Position numbers and translations under genes: made by a program
Assembly: GCA_029204225.1 (NCBI GenBank)
Contig: CM055110.1
Span: 35,039,947-35,103,946, forward strand
Length of the DNA stretch: 64,000 nucleotides
Reading direction: 5' to 3'
DNA from: Diphasiastrum complanatum
Taxonomy: Eukaryota; Streptophyta; Lycopodiopsida; Lycopodiales; Lycopodiaceae
The notes under the pieces: model-generated
What the model was told of the DNA's origin: nothing
The model's database searches: none
What the model saw: the letters and a program-made list of their open reading frames with translations, nothing else
Part shown: positions 11,728 through 25,134 of the stretch, in pieces
Position numbering within the stretch: the first letter of the stretch is position 1
Layout of the letters: every line of letters begins with the position of its first letter

Positions 11728-14700
11728 ACTCTCTTTTAGAGTTGGGCGCCCAGCCTCTTCTCTCTTGTTTCTTGTGGAGATCGATTGATAACTAGATCTT
11801 GGTGACTTGACTCTTGCTTTCCTACATGGTATCAAAGCTACCGGATCTGCAGCAAGCTTGTTTGTTGGCACCCTACCAGAAGAGGAGTTTCTCTGCTTTT
11901 TGTTGTGAAATTTCAGCATCTTGTTGATCTTTTCAAGTGGAGTTTGGATCAGCTTTTTTGTCTCTTTTCAGGTTGAAAGAGGGTGGCCATCAGAGATCTT
12001 GGAGGAGCAATTTTTGGCACCCAAAAATCAGAATCTCAAATCTGATTTTTATGCAACCAGTTTTCAGCAAGTTTTGTTTGGAGGAGGGCGCCCAAAAATC
12101 TGCTACTGATTTTTTGTTGTGGTGTCTCCTTATCTTGCTGTTTTTGATTTCAGGTTTGCATTTGTGTAGGAGGGCGCCCAAAATTCGGCAAACCCTATTC
12201 AGGGTTAGGTCAACTTGTGGTTGGAAATTTGCAGATTCTCAGCAAGTAGTAGGGCGCTTTCAACAGCCCTATTGGAGTGTGTTTTGATCACACTATGAGG
12301 AAAGGCCTCCGTCTTTGGCACCTCCTACACCTCGTGGATTATCATCATCAACATCATCTTCTACATCTTCGGAAGCACAAAAGAAGTGGGATAGAAGGGA
12401 TGCACAAGCACATTCTATGGTAGCTCTTGCTGTGAAAAGATCTATCTTACCTCATATTAGGTCTTGTAAGACATCTAAAAGTGCGTGGGATACACTTTAT
12501 ACTATGTATAGAGTAAAAAATCCAACAAGTCAATTTGTTTCCGTTATTCTCAACTCATTACCTTCATCTTATCTTCCATTTGTTTCATCTTTGAGTATCT
12601 CTCTAAGGGGACAACAACTCTTCTTTGATGAACTTGTTGGGCTGCTTCTTCAAGAGGAGCAAACGAGGCAAAACTTTGCTGGTGACACTCAACAAGATCA
12701 AGCTTTCTTCACGAAAGGCAAGGGCAAAGGCAAGTCAAAAGGAAAGGGGAAGCCTCCTTCCAAGGATGAGCAAAAGCCCGTTGGAGGTCAAAATGTCAAC
12801 ACTCAAAAGAAGAAAGGGAAGTGCCATTATTGCAAAAGGTATGGGCACTTCATCAAGGATTGTAAGAAGAAGCTTGCGAAAGAGGAGAGTAAAGGAATTG
12901 ACACTAGTGCTTCACTTGCTACTTTGGAACAAGAGCTTGAAGCTTGTGGTGATCTCTTCAACCAAGACTATGCTTTTGTGTCTAATATTGCTTCTACTAG
13001 TACTACTACATCTATGAGGAATTCAGATTCTGTTTTGCAAGTTGCTGATTTTCAGCCCATTGAATGGGTGATTGATAGTGGTGCTACTCTTCATATGACT
13101 TCTCGCAAAGAAGCATTCACTAAATTAGTGAAAGTGCAAAATGGAAGTAAGGTACAATGTGCGGATGATGCATCTTATTCTATTCATGGAATTGGAATTG
13201 TAGCCATCATTTTGCGTAATGGTGAAGAAAAGTACATTAAGAATGTGCTTTATGTTCCGGGAATCAAGAAGAATCTTCTTTCGGTTTCAACTATGTTGAA
13301 GCAAGGACTAGTTGTTGAGGTCAAAGAAAATAAGTGTCTTGTCAAGGATCCTAAAAGATCACTCTTGATTATTGTTTCGGGAACAATGCATGCTGACTTA
13401 TTCATCATGGATACCTATGAGCGACGAATTCCCTCTACATGTCTTGTTGCTTCTACATCACAATCATTGGAGTTGGCTGAATTGTGGCACACAAGGTTTG
13501 GGCCTCTCAACTTTGCAAGTTTGAAGAAGTTGAAGACATTTAATATGGTAGAAGACATTCCTGCTATTGAGCAGTCGGAAGGGCATGTATGCGAGGGGTG
13601 CATACTTGGAAAGTTTCAAAGGAAACCTTTTCCAATTGATGGAACTATAAGGGTTCTTGATAAATTTGATTTGGTTCATAGTGATGTTTGTGGTCCAATG
13701 AGGACCGAATCCATTGGAAAGTGCATTTATTTTGTGACTTTTATTGATGACTTTTTCCAGTTTACATGGATCTATCCTATGAAGGCTAAATCGGAAGTTT
13801 TTCAACGTCTCAAAGATTTTCTAGCAATGGTGGAAAATCAGTTTGGGCATTCTTTGAAGACCCTACGCACCGATGGAGGAGGGGAATACATTAAGAATAC
13901 GTTCGGTGCATTTCTTTGAGAAAAGGGAATTCTACATCAAATGACAACTCCCTACACGCCTCAACAAAATGGTGTTGCCGAGCGAAAGAATCGCACACTT
14001 ATGGAGATGGCCCATTGCATGCTCAAAGCAAAGGGGCTGCCTCACAAGTTTTGGGCTGAAGCGATTATAACGGCAGCATACATAAGCAATCGTTGTCCTA
14101 CTAAAGCATTGAAAGTATTAACTCCTTATGAAGTCTTGTATGGAAAGAAGCCTACAATCTCTCACTTTCGCATTTTTGGTTGTACGGCTTATGCTTTTGT
14201 TCCAGTTAAAGTTTGTACAAAGCTTGAGGATAAAGGAGTTAAATGCATTTTTGTTGGCTATCGTAGTAAAGCAAAGGCTATAGGCTGTTCAATTTGAGCA
14301 CTAACAAGATTATTGTTAGTCATGATGTGCATTTTGATGAAAAGAATTCATTGGATGTGGCCCCAACTCATATCTTGAAGGGGGACAGCCCACATAGTGT
14401 GAATGTTGAAGTTTTTCCAGATTTGGTACCATCTTCTATTGCTGGAGATAAGGGGCAGCAATCAACCAGTTTCGACCTGCCCAACACCGCATCAAGTTTA
14501 GAGCCTAATGTTCATCAAGAACCGCCCGTTGTTGCTCAAAATCAGCCTGCAGGAACTGTTGGACAGCAAGGACCGGTTTTGGAAGATCTTGGACAGCCAA
14601 GTGCGGTGTCAGAGGATCTTGGACAACAAATTGTAAGAAGAGACATGGCTGTTGGACAGCCCAAAACAGTCTCATGGTGGCTGTTGTCGACTTTGTGGGA

Positions 14701-16728
14701 CAGCAAAGTAAGTTCATTTTATGATGGAAAGACACGTGCGTCTACAAAATCAGTGGACTATGCTGATTTTTCAGATTTTGCGCTTACATCTCATGGAGAT
14801 GTTGCAGAAGAACCTGTTTTCTATGAGCAGGCCAAGGGAGTAAAATATTGGGAGGATGCGATGCAAGATGAGTATGACTCACTTATGAAGAACTAGATTT
14901 GGGTTCTTGTTGATCTTCCTCATAGGAAGAAGGCAATTGGTTCTAAATGGGCATACAAAATTAAGTATAAGGCAGATGGTACCATTGAAAGGTACAAGGC
15001 AAGGCTCGTTGCCAAAGGCTATGCTCAGCAAAAGGGGATTGATTATGAAGAGACTTTTTCTCCTACTGCTCGGATGACTACCGTGAGGGTAGTAACCTCT
15101 TTGGCTGCCCACTTTGGTTGGCGTTTGCGGCAACTTGACATAAAGATAGCATTCCTCAATGGTGATCTCAATGAGGAAGTGTACCTTCAACAACCTACTA
15201 GTTTTTTGGTTGAAGGCCAAGAAGATAAAGTTTGTCTTCTCAAGAAGGCACTTTATGGACTAAAGCAAGCCTTGAGGATGTGGTATCAAAAGATACATGC
15301 CTACTTTTGTGATCGAGGGTTTACTAATAGTCCTAGCGAATCTACTCTTTATGTCAAGCATATTGCAGATTATATCATCATTATTTTGCTTTATGTTGAT
15401 GATATTATTATTATAGGAAGTAATGAGCAGCAGATTGATGCCGTAATACTTGATCTTGGTATGGTTTTTGAAATCTCAGATTTAGGCCTATTGCACTTTT
15501 ATCTTGGTCTTGAATTTGTACAAGAAGGGGCTGGAATTTTCATCTCTCAAGAACGCTACATTGGGCAGATTTTGAAGCGGTTCAAGATGGAAGATTGCAA
15601 GCCGGTTGCTACACCTATGGAGACACGTCTGAAATTAAGTAGTCAAGGTGATGGTGAATCATTTGACACTACTTTATATTGTCAAGCTATTGGCTGTCTC
15701 ATTCACCTATGTAATTCAAGACCGGACATTTCTTATAATGTCTCACTCATTAGTCAATTCATGCATGCCCCGATGACATCACATGGGAAAGCATTGAAGA
15801 GGATCTTTCGATATCTTCAAGGAACAAGAAGTCATGGACTGGTTTTTCCTGCTTGTGATGATGCATGTTTGATTTGTTTTAGTGACTCGGATTGGGGTGG
15901 AGATCAAGACACTAGATGCTCTACAAGTGGACATTGCTTTTTCTATGGAAATTCTGCAATTTCTTGGCGAAGTAAAAAGCATCCCACTATTGCTACTTCT
16001 TCTAGTGAGGCAGAATATAGAGCGATATTTTCAGCCACAATAGAGTGTTTATGGCTGAGAAGACTACTTGTTGACATGAAGTTTGGCGAGCCCTCAGCCA
16101 CTCTTATCTTGAGTGATAGTCAAAGTGCTATTGCCATTGCACGGAATCCTGTTTTTCATGCGAGGACGAAGCACATTGAGATCCATTATCACTTTGTTCG
16201 GGAGAGACTTCATGATGGCGACATTTCACTTGAATATTGTCCTACGGAGGATAATATTGCGGACCTCTTCACTAAGGCGTTGCCTAGAGTCAGATTTGAA
16301 GCTTTATGCAAAGCTTTAAATTTGATACCACGTGTTGGTTTTGTTACATAGTGAAGATTTCAGTTTTTGCATTGTCATTTAAGGAGGGTGTTAGAAATAA
16401 ATGACTATGCTAAAGTCAATCCATAGGTTACTTTGACCCAAAAGGTCGAGATTTGTGTAACCATGGGTATTTAGTTATTTAGGCCATCTTAAGTTTGTCT
16501 TAAGTTCAGTTGGACCCAATTTTGGTCATGTACTGACTCGTGGGTCCTTAGGGGTCTAATTTTGTTTAGGGGCCCTATCTTGACTTTTGGGGGTGCCCTA
16601 CATTTAGTAAGTGGTTAACCTTAGGGTTTGGTGGCATTTGCCACATCCAGGTAGATTACTTAGATGCTCATTGTGTATTCCATTTTTACAGTTTGGCTAA
16701 GCATTGCTCTCCATTGCTCTTGTTGTTG

Positions 16729-16790
<62 letters not shown>

Positions 16791-19700
16791 GAGTTGGGCG
16801 CCCAGCCTCTTCTCTCTTGTTTCTTGTGGAGATCGATTGATAACTAGATCTTGGTGACTTGACTCTTGCTTTCCTACACCCCCTAATGGCTATTTATTTT
16901 TCTTTGACACCCAAAAGAATTTGAATCTTTTAAACTTGTCTTTCCTTATTACTTTGGTGAGATGTCCTCTATAATATGTTGGTGTCGTAGTACTTAAGCT
17001 TGATATTGCTATTTTGTACCTTCTCCTTGATAAAGCATTGATCAACCTCAATGTTTTTTGTTGGTATGTGGTGTATTGATTTTTTGCTCATTGTATGCAG
17101 CTTTGTTTGTCACAATGAGTCACAATGGATACTAACTTGTTACAATTGTACATCTTCCAACTTGATAACTACTTAGCTTCACAATTTCCTTCTGTAGTAG
17201 CTCAATATTTTACTTTGGTAGAAGAGAGGGCTACTGTTGGTTGTTTTTTACCATGAATTTGCGCCTGATTTTAAGTTGAAAGTGCATCTTGTGGTTAATC
17301 TTTGGTTATCTATGTTGATGCCAAATCTACGTCACTATATCATAGTTCTTTCTTTCATCATCACTTTCAATGCATTAGTTACCAATGCCTTTCTTAGGAT
17401 TTGCTTAGGAGCTTGTTAGTGAATCTCCTTTGGTGGCTTGATATACTGGCTAGCTACCCTTATTGCATAAGAGATGTGTGGTCTAGTGGTAGTTAAGTAG
17501 ATGAGGTTACCAACGAGTTATTGTGTATAGAGTAGCAACTGCTTTTGGTGATTCATCTTCAATTGAAGTTTTTTATCTTGAGCCATCGAAAAGCAACTTG
17601 AAGTGATGAAATGTCAAAATTCACCTTATTTTTTTTCCAAAGAAAGTAGGGACTGTATTTGATTGGCTTTGCTCTTTAATACTAGGCTTCCTCATGACCA
17701 AGTCCAACAAAAAAATCAGCAACTAAAGAAGGCATAGAATGTTACGAACATAATTATAGCTTTTGATATCAATGAAGCATAAGAGACCATAATTGACAAC
17801 TACAAGAAATAGTAATGAGTCATCCCAATATCCAATAGCTAAATATTGAGTCCCTAACGTGGAAGTTTTTAGAGACTAGAGGTGATAAGGTTCCACAATG
17901 GAAATGTAGGAAGAGAAAAGTCTTGCAGGTCACCTCCTTAGATGGTAATAGTTGGTGGGTTTGTAGCCAACAACGTAAAATGAAATTGAATAATACGGGT
18001 CCTTAGGCCTATACACAGATAAAATGGGTGCATTGCCAGAATATGCACAAAAAGAGCACCCACGTGGGCATGATGTGCATAACAGAGGCTACCAATATGG
18101 ATAGGATGGCCACCACACCTTTGGACCCAACAAAGCTTACATGGATTTTCAAGCTATTATTTGTCGTGCAAATAGAAATTACATGACAAGTGCATTTGCT
18201 ACAGGTGTAATTAGTAGATTTCTTGCCTAGTGCCTACCAATTCAAGATTTGAAGCTCTGCTCTAATTTTTGAGCATTGGTTGTCCAAAGATGCTATGAAT
18301 CACTAATATGACTTTATGAAACCTAATGTGGTTTTATTTTTATGCATGTGATATGCACCTATTCTTGGGTGTTGATGATGTGAGTATGGATGTTGTAGCA
18401 TCTAGGCTGTGCTATGCATGAGGTTATGTAAGACTTTATTGGTGGACTTTATAAATTTGAAAATTTGAAAATTCTTCTGGTTGTGTTGGGAAACTAACCT
18501 AGAGCATTGATATATTTTGTCTAGTTTGATGGAATAATACTTGTTTTCAAATCATTGAGCTGTGATTCTTTTGGCACTTGTTTGATTGTAGCTTGTATCA
18601 ATCTATGGCTAAGACTACTTTATATGTTGCCCTTCCCTTTAATTTGGAGTTCCATTGAGCTACTGCCAATTGGTTTCTCTTGAACTTCCACTAGTCAATG
18701 TAAGTCAATGTACCTCTAGAGATTGTATGTGACATTTTGTAGACTAAACTTTTGCAAATCACAAGAAAGTAACTACAACGTCATGGAGGGTGTTTCATAT
18801 ATGCATCATAATGTAACTGGGTTTGCACATCAATCTTCTATTCTCCATAATTCAAATGCATTATGTGTTCATGGCAGAGTTTGAATATAGGTGCAGCACA
18901 AAACATAACTAACCCCAAAGCTGTTTTTATCCTTATTTTGCTTGTCAATCTCTCAAAGTGCATGAAGCAGCTTGTGTAGAACTTAACATCTTCTTTTCTT
19001 TCTCAGATTGTGGAATCCTACTTTCTTTGGCAATGCCATGATCTCAACGGTGTTGAAAGCACAATTGACGACATGCTGCATCTTGCTCCTCTTTATTCGA
19101 AGCAAATAGTTCTATCTAGGTGCTCTCAGTATCCACTCCATGTGGATCCTCTTACAAGCACATTGCGCCTGGTAATAGTTCATTTGTGCATATTAGTTGT
19201 TGATAAGAAGTTTTCTTCCTCAACAACTGAGTAAGGTGATGGGATTATTCAGCATTTTTTAGTGTGGTTGCCTCAATAGTCTTATCTGTCTCAAGACCTT
19301 TCCTGCTCCATTTTGAGAAATGGATGGTTTACTAGCTTTCAGAGCCATTTGAAGTCTTTACTTTTGAGTTTTGGAAGACTCCAGAGACGTGGAATGAATA
19401 CAAACACCAAATTACAATGACTGAAGGCGGAAAAGCTCATGCCATTGTTTCGTGGTAAGGTTGAATTTTCTGAAAGATCTGTTACATTTTAAAGTTAGAG
19501 TCACACTTTAGTTCTAGCTCTAAGAGGCAAATTTTATGCTTTTCTTCTAATCAAATTTTTTTTTAGCAAGAGGATGAGGGCTAAATAGTGAAGACCCAAA
19601 AGTTTCACTATAGTGTAATTTTAATTTTACTTGTGTATAACCATAACTTCCCTTAATGAAGGTGGGTGCTTCAGTTGGATGAGGAAGGCTTGATCTACTA

Positions 19701-22700
19701 CTCTACAGCGCCTAATTGGATCAAGGAAGCATTTATGCCTACAATAAAGCGCGAGGATGTTTCTGAGTATGCCAAATCAAGTAACTTGCAATTTTGTTTT
19801 TGCGTTTTCTTCCATATGTTTGATCTTGCCTTAGTAGCTGTTGATCTCTTTCCAATTCACATATTCGTAGTTCTGAAGGTTGACGTATGTAGCCTCAATT
19901 TTCAGTAGTACTAAAGCATTTTTTATTAGTTTTAGGGGAATTTTTCACTTAAGCTTTGACGAAAAGGATTGTTCAGAATGGTACCAAGTAGCATTTTGTT
20001 CTGTTTTGTGATGTACACATAAGCCTCTATCAAAGTTTCAACTCAAGCCAAAAAAGAAATTGTCTCCAGTGACCTATCTCTAGTAATTGATCATATAGTG
20101 TGAACTCTTGTCGTTGCATATATGCTCTGTATGTATTGAAGACCATTAGCCTGGTCTTTCTTGTATTGACCTCCAGCTCCCATATAATGCAGGAGTTCAG
20201 GGTGTCCAAATGTTACTGTAGCCCTTACCTAGTCGGAGATACCAGATCCACATTATCTGCATATGATAGAATAGATATCAATAGGTTACGCAGTTTGCAC
20301 CTTTGTACACCAACCTGAACAATGGCCCTTTCTAATTCATCAATGTAGAGACCAAATAGTGTAGGGGATATAGAGCACCGTGCTTCACACCAATAGTGCT
20401 GCCCACTTGCTGAGATAACTTGATGAGCATATGATGTGGTTCAGATTCAAAGCTCTTGTGAAGTCGACAAAGCAGCAAAAGACTCTTTGTTGTGGACCTT
20501 GCCTCCTCAACACTAGATTTGAGAGTGAAACTATGGTTTGTGTAGAGTGACGTTGCTAACACATGCTTAACCTAGGGCATTCAATCAGTTGGACTCAGCC
20601 TCAATGCTCACCACTGTTAGTAGTATAGTCCCCTAAAGCTTTGCTATAATGTGCTCGACCCTGGTGATGTGATAGTTTTCAAGTTTCAGGGGGTTACCAC
20701 TCATGTATCGGATGGATGCTGTGTTGGTGCGCAAAGAAGGGGAAAATCCATACACGACCACATTATTAAGGAGGGTGGAAAATACTAGGGAGATGATATC
20801 AATGACATGGATGAGGAGCTCAACTTCTATTTCCTCGATATTTCGAGTGTGGTTACTTTTTAGCTTATCGATGTCATTGTGTACCATCTCGTGAGTGAAT
20901 AGTGAGAACTTTGAGGGCTTGTGGGAATTTGTATGCATTGCATATAAGGTCCCCGAATGACTGCTAGTAAGCCCTACTATGAGATTCAGTTTATAATCTT
21001 CATTTATAGACAAAAATTGAATGCTTGACGGCAGATCTGAATTTTGAAGCATCAAATTGAAAGCTAAATAGCAGAATGTGAAAATGGCCATTGAAAAGAG
21101 CAGAACTTAAAAGCAGTTTGCTGCTTTTTTTAAAATTTATGTTTATACTAATTCTTCTCCTTTATTCTTTTCATGATAAGAAAGTTTGATTGTAAAATGG
21201 TGCAGATTCTCTAGATGGTGTGATCATTGGAAGCAATGCGTCTGGTTTATTCCTGAGAAAGGTGTACAGGTTCAACCAGGAGAAACTCTTGATGTTTTTG
21301 CAATACGCGATGAGATCAGTGTAAAGTACAAAATTAACAAAGGCCAAGAAGGTGCTTGTGAGTCACCTCAAGAACTTAAATTGAGTCAGGAAAACTGCTC
21401 GGTTTTGAAGCCCGAAAGGATAGGAATGCTTGGAGATCAAACTAGACGTCATGTGATTATGGCAGGTGTAAAGAGTGCAGTAAGATTCTATTTTACAGAT
21501 GTTGTGAATATTCAGTTTTTTTTGTCATCAGTGATCACAGATTTATAGAGACTCCATTTGTGATTCTCTCTGACATAACGTCATGCTAGTTTGAGATATC
21601 ATCCCGATTTCAAAATGCGGTATAGGAACTGAAGCTTACATTCTGGATTAATGTTCTGGGTAGCAAACTATAATATCTTCAAGGATTAGGATAATATGTC
21701 TTTTCTTGTTCTGATTATCCATAGAAAACTTCTTTGAATGCTTAGTGAGATGGGTTTTATGAGAATACGAGAGTGATGATGAATCTGGTTTCTTTTTGCC
21801 AATTTTAATGAAGGGCTGCAGCTGACATTTTGTAATTTGCTGTTTTGTTCGGCAGCACATTTGACATCCTGCTTTCTGCTCTTACAGCTGCAAGGTCGAA
21901 GCTCATGTCAGTCTATTGTTGTAGATGATAGTTTGATCTCCACTATATCGGTGGCGTTGGTGGCTTCATGCTCACATGTTTTTGTGCTTCTACCAAGTAC
22001 CAGAGGTGAAGGAATGAACCTTTTGGAATCTGCTGCCAAACTACATGAATTTTCACCATTGAAAGTTTCTCTGTTGAGCAAAAGGCCATCTGAATTAACT
22101 ATTCATGACTTGAAAGGAGTTCAGGTAAGATTTTCAAAGGTAACATTGTTTTCTATCACATGATTCTTGTTTATTCGAAGGTGATAGTTTAAAATCTGTA
22201 AAAAATTCGATTCATGGCCATGCCCACCTTTTGAACCTTCTGACACATCCTCAAAATCAGAATCTTACAACCAGTTCATGTCCGCATTCTGCTCATAGAT
22301 TGTACTGATGGTTTAATTGACTTTACCATGACAATCAGCAGCACTCTTTTTGTTGATAGGAAGCTAAATATCATGTATTTGCAGATTGATGCTGTCTTTG
22401 CAGAGCCTTATTACTTAGGCTATGAAGGCAAGGTTCCATGGCAACTGCTGAGATTCTGGTAGACCTATTGTATCTTAGTCAAGCTCCAGGTTTAGCATTT
22501 TGTTTCAGTTTTGTTTTGCCTTTTTCATTCAAGTCCTTTTAATCTGTACTCATGAAAGCATAGCCAGTCATAGAATACTTCTGACAAGCACTGCATGGTT
22601 GATGTGGACAGCTCCTATTGAAATGCTTCGTTTCACTTTTGGCAATGCTTGAACTAGGAGGGTGTTTTCTCAAAGGTTTTGTGTTTTGGTTAGAGAATAA

Positions 22701-25077
22701 TCAAGAATGACCCATACAAGTTCTAAAACTGCCGTGAGGGGTAAACTACGTATAAAAAGTAGTTGACTTATTGATTATTTGCTCCAATAATAGTTTCCTG
22801 ATTCTCCAATTCATTAAGATTCGAACCACAAGTCTGAATTGAACTGGTTCATCCAATTCGAATTAGATATAAAGCTTAGTCTGATTCATGAAAATCAATA
22901 ATTATTTTATCCAGAATCACATGCTGTCTCATTGTAGATGACTGAAATCGACCGTAAAATTAGAAAGTCAATGTAAACTTTAGAGTGCCTGATCTATCTA
23001 CATCAATTTTGTTGTAACTAGTACTAAAACCAATAGTTTTAAATATCTTAAATTCGATTGTTCAATTCTTTCAGTCGAGTCTGATTTTGAACTACCTGAA
23101 AAGCCGATTGTTCCGAGTTTGAAAAGGCAAATTTTGAAAAGCCAAGAAACTATGACTTCAATCGCAAGATCTAATGTGGATAAAGAGAACTTCTAGGTCT
23201 TATTCCTTGTCATCATCTCGTAACTCATTTTGCACATTACTAACATTGCAAACCATTACTGCATGTATATATATCAATGCTTACATCCCTTGTAGATTTA
23301 TACAAACTTCTGAGTGGATATTTCAGTCCTAAATGCACAACGTGCAATGTCTAAGGTATTGCAACCAGTAACTTCATGATTCAATCACAACATTAATCAT
23401 TACTGGCCATGCTTGTTTCAATCTCTCTAACTATCCCATCCAAATTATAAACCTTCTCTTTTTGCCCACTCTTGTTCTTATGGAGGCAATAATTCGGACA
23501 ATGAGCCCTTTGGACATCGGGCTTCTCATATAACCAGTTTTCCTTGAAGCTCTAACTCCCCTTTTTGGCCAAGAGTTTCTCTTGGCCTGTCTTTCTTGTT
23601 CTGAATGTCCTACTTGCAACCTTCAACAACTGGACATATCACTTACTCTCCTTGTATCTGCCCTAAAACCCAAAAGTTGATTCCTTTCTCAGGTGTGGCA
23701 TACTTATCCAGTGATCTTCCTTCATCATAATTCATTGCCTCCTGTATCGCCTCAAGCATTGTTGGCATTCCCTGCCTTGTGTACGAATGGTCAGATGCTC
23801 TTACTGAGTGTCTCTACAAACCACAACACTTGCAATAACTTGGGGATTGCAAATATTTTCAGTAATACCTCCTCTAATTTTGTCTGCCTATTTCAGTATG
23901 GGGAACCTCTGGATATGTACCAGTCAACTCACCAGCCACATCCTAGCTCTCAGGCTCAGATTACGTCTTTCTTCCCCTGCAGACGGACACGGTCTGATGA
24001 CGACGATGATGACATACCACCTCATAGATGTCAGAGACAGGGTATCACTCATAGTCATGTGGCAGTTTGCACTTCCCGCCTTGTTACGAGAGCACACAGT
24101 TCTCACCCTCCTAGACGACGTCAGCGACGGTCCATATTACCTCCTGCTGCACCTCGTATCACATCTTTTTTTCAGCAGCAGCGCTAGATGATATTACTCT
24201 ACTCCTAGCAGCTATTTTGCTCCCACTTATGGACAGTTGGCAGTTTGTAGTTTACAGTTATATCATAGATGCACCGAATCGCGATTCTGAACCCAGAATC
24301 GCAAAAAAAATAAATAAATAAATTTTGGAAAAATAGCTTATGGCTGAAATTTTTTTAGGGGATTTGCTCTGGTTTCCAGTAAATGTTAATCCTACAGTTT
24401 GGGCTATCAACTATATAGATAATGATCACTTTTGCAATCGTTTCACTAGAGATGTATCATGTGAGTGCAATGTGCATACAGTTGGGGGCATAAATATTGG
24501 GCCCTTCTCGGCGCGCATTTGCACCCCATTTTTATCTACAGGGGAGGGGTAATTTTTATCTACAGTGTCTATATAGCAGGAAGCTCTAGGGGGTTCGGGG
24601 GGCGGTAGCCCCCCGGGAAACAGGGGGTTCGGAGGGCGGTAGCCCCCTGAGAAACAGGGGGTCCGGGGGGCAGTAGCCCCCTGGTGGGCCCCCCGATGGT
24701 AAGGCCTCTTCATGATTTGGCCTTCCAACTCCCTGAGTGAAAACACACTTTTTGGTGTTTCGCACCCGAAACAGTCGGCAAAATGCACAGTCGTAATGCT
24801 CTCAATCAGAGCTTTTATCTGATACCCATATTGCCTAAAAGAATCTCAAAAAAAAAAAAACGATTCTGCACGATTCTGGGAAAATCCCGCAACGCATTTC
24901 TGAATCGCGATTTTGATCGCGATTCAGAATCGCGGTGCATCTATGAGTTATATTACTCATTTTCTTATGCATTGTTTTTTCTTGGAGATGTTTATAATGC
25001 TCCCATGGTTTTCACATACTTGACATGTACTCCTTTTGGTTTTATATTCCTTTTGGCATGGAAAAGACATTAATAAA

Positions 25078-25134
<57 letters not shown>

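Larger units (their letters stand above)
11338..16878 (+). mobile_element. Near-complete Ty1/copia element, copy 1 (PRMT7 intron 3)
   Basis: Full LTR-to-LTR element of 5541 bp with TG...CA termini and a 5-bp CCCCC target duplication (11333-11337 and 16879-16883). Order: 5' LTR, PBS, gag, protease, integrase, RT, RNase H, PPT, 3' LTR, the copia order. The two LTRs differ at only a handful of bases outside the (CT)n tract, so it is relatively young. It cannot make a full polyprotein: the gag start is deleted, with stops at 13917 and 14894 and a frameshift near 14285. It inserted in sense orientation in PRMT7 intron 3, into the PPT of an older antisense copia. Confidence 0.95.

Noticed and set aside
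11647-11919. Minus-strand frame with Arg-Glu repeats
   Set aside because: It is the translated (CT)n tract of a copia LTR; the same frame recurs at the copy 2 LTR.
19767-19790. Alternative exon 6 donor GTAACT
   Set aside because: It gives a frame that does not match exon 7; GTATGC at 19767 restores WCDHWKQ.
23693-24191. 164-codon frame with an Asp run
   Set aside because: It lies in PRMT7 intron 9, overlaps another frame of similar length, and has no recognisable domain or splice support.
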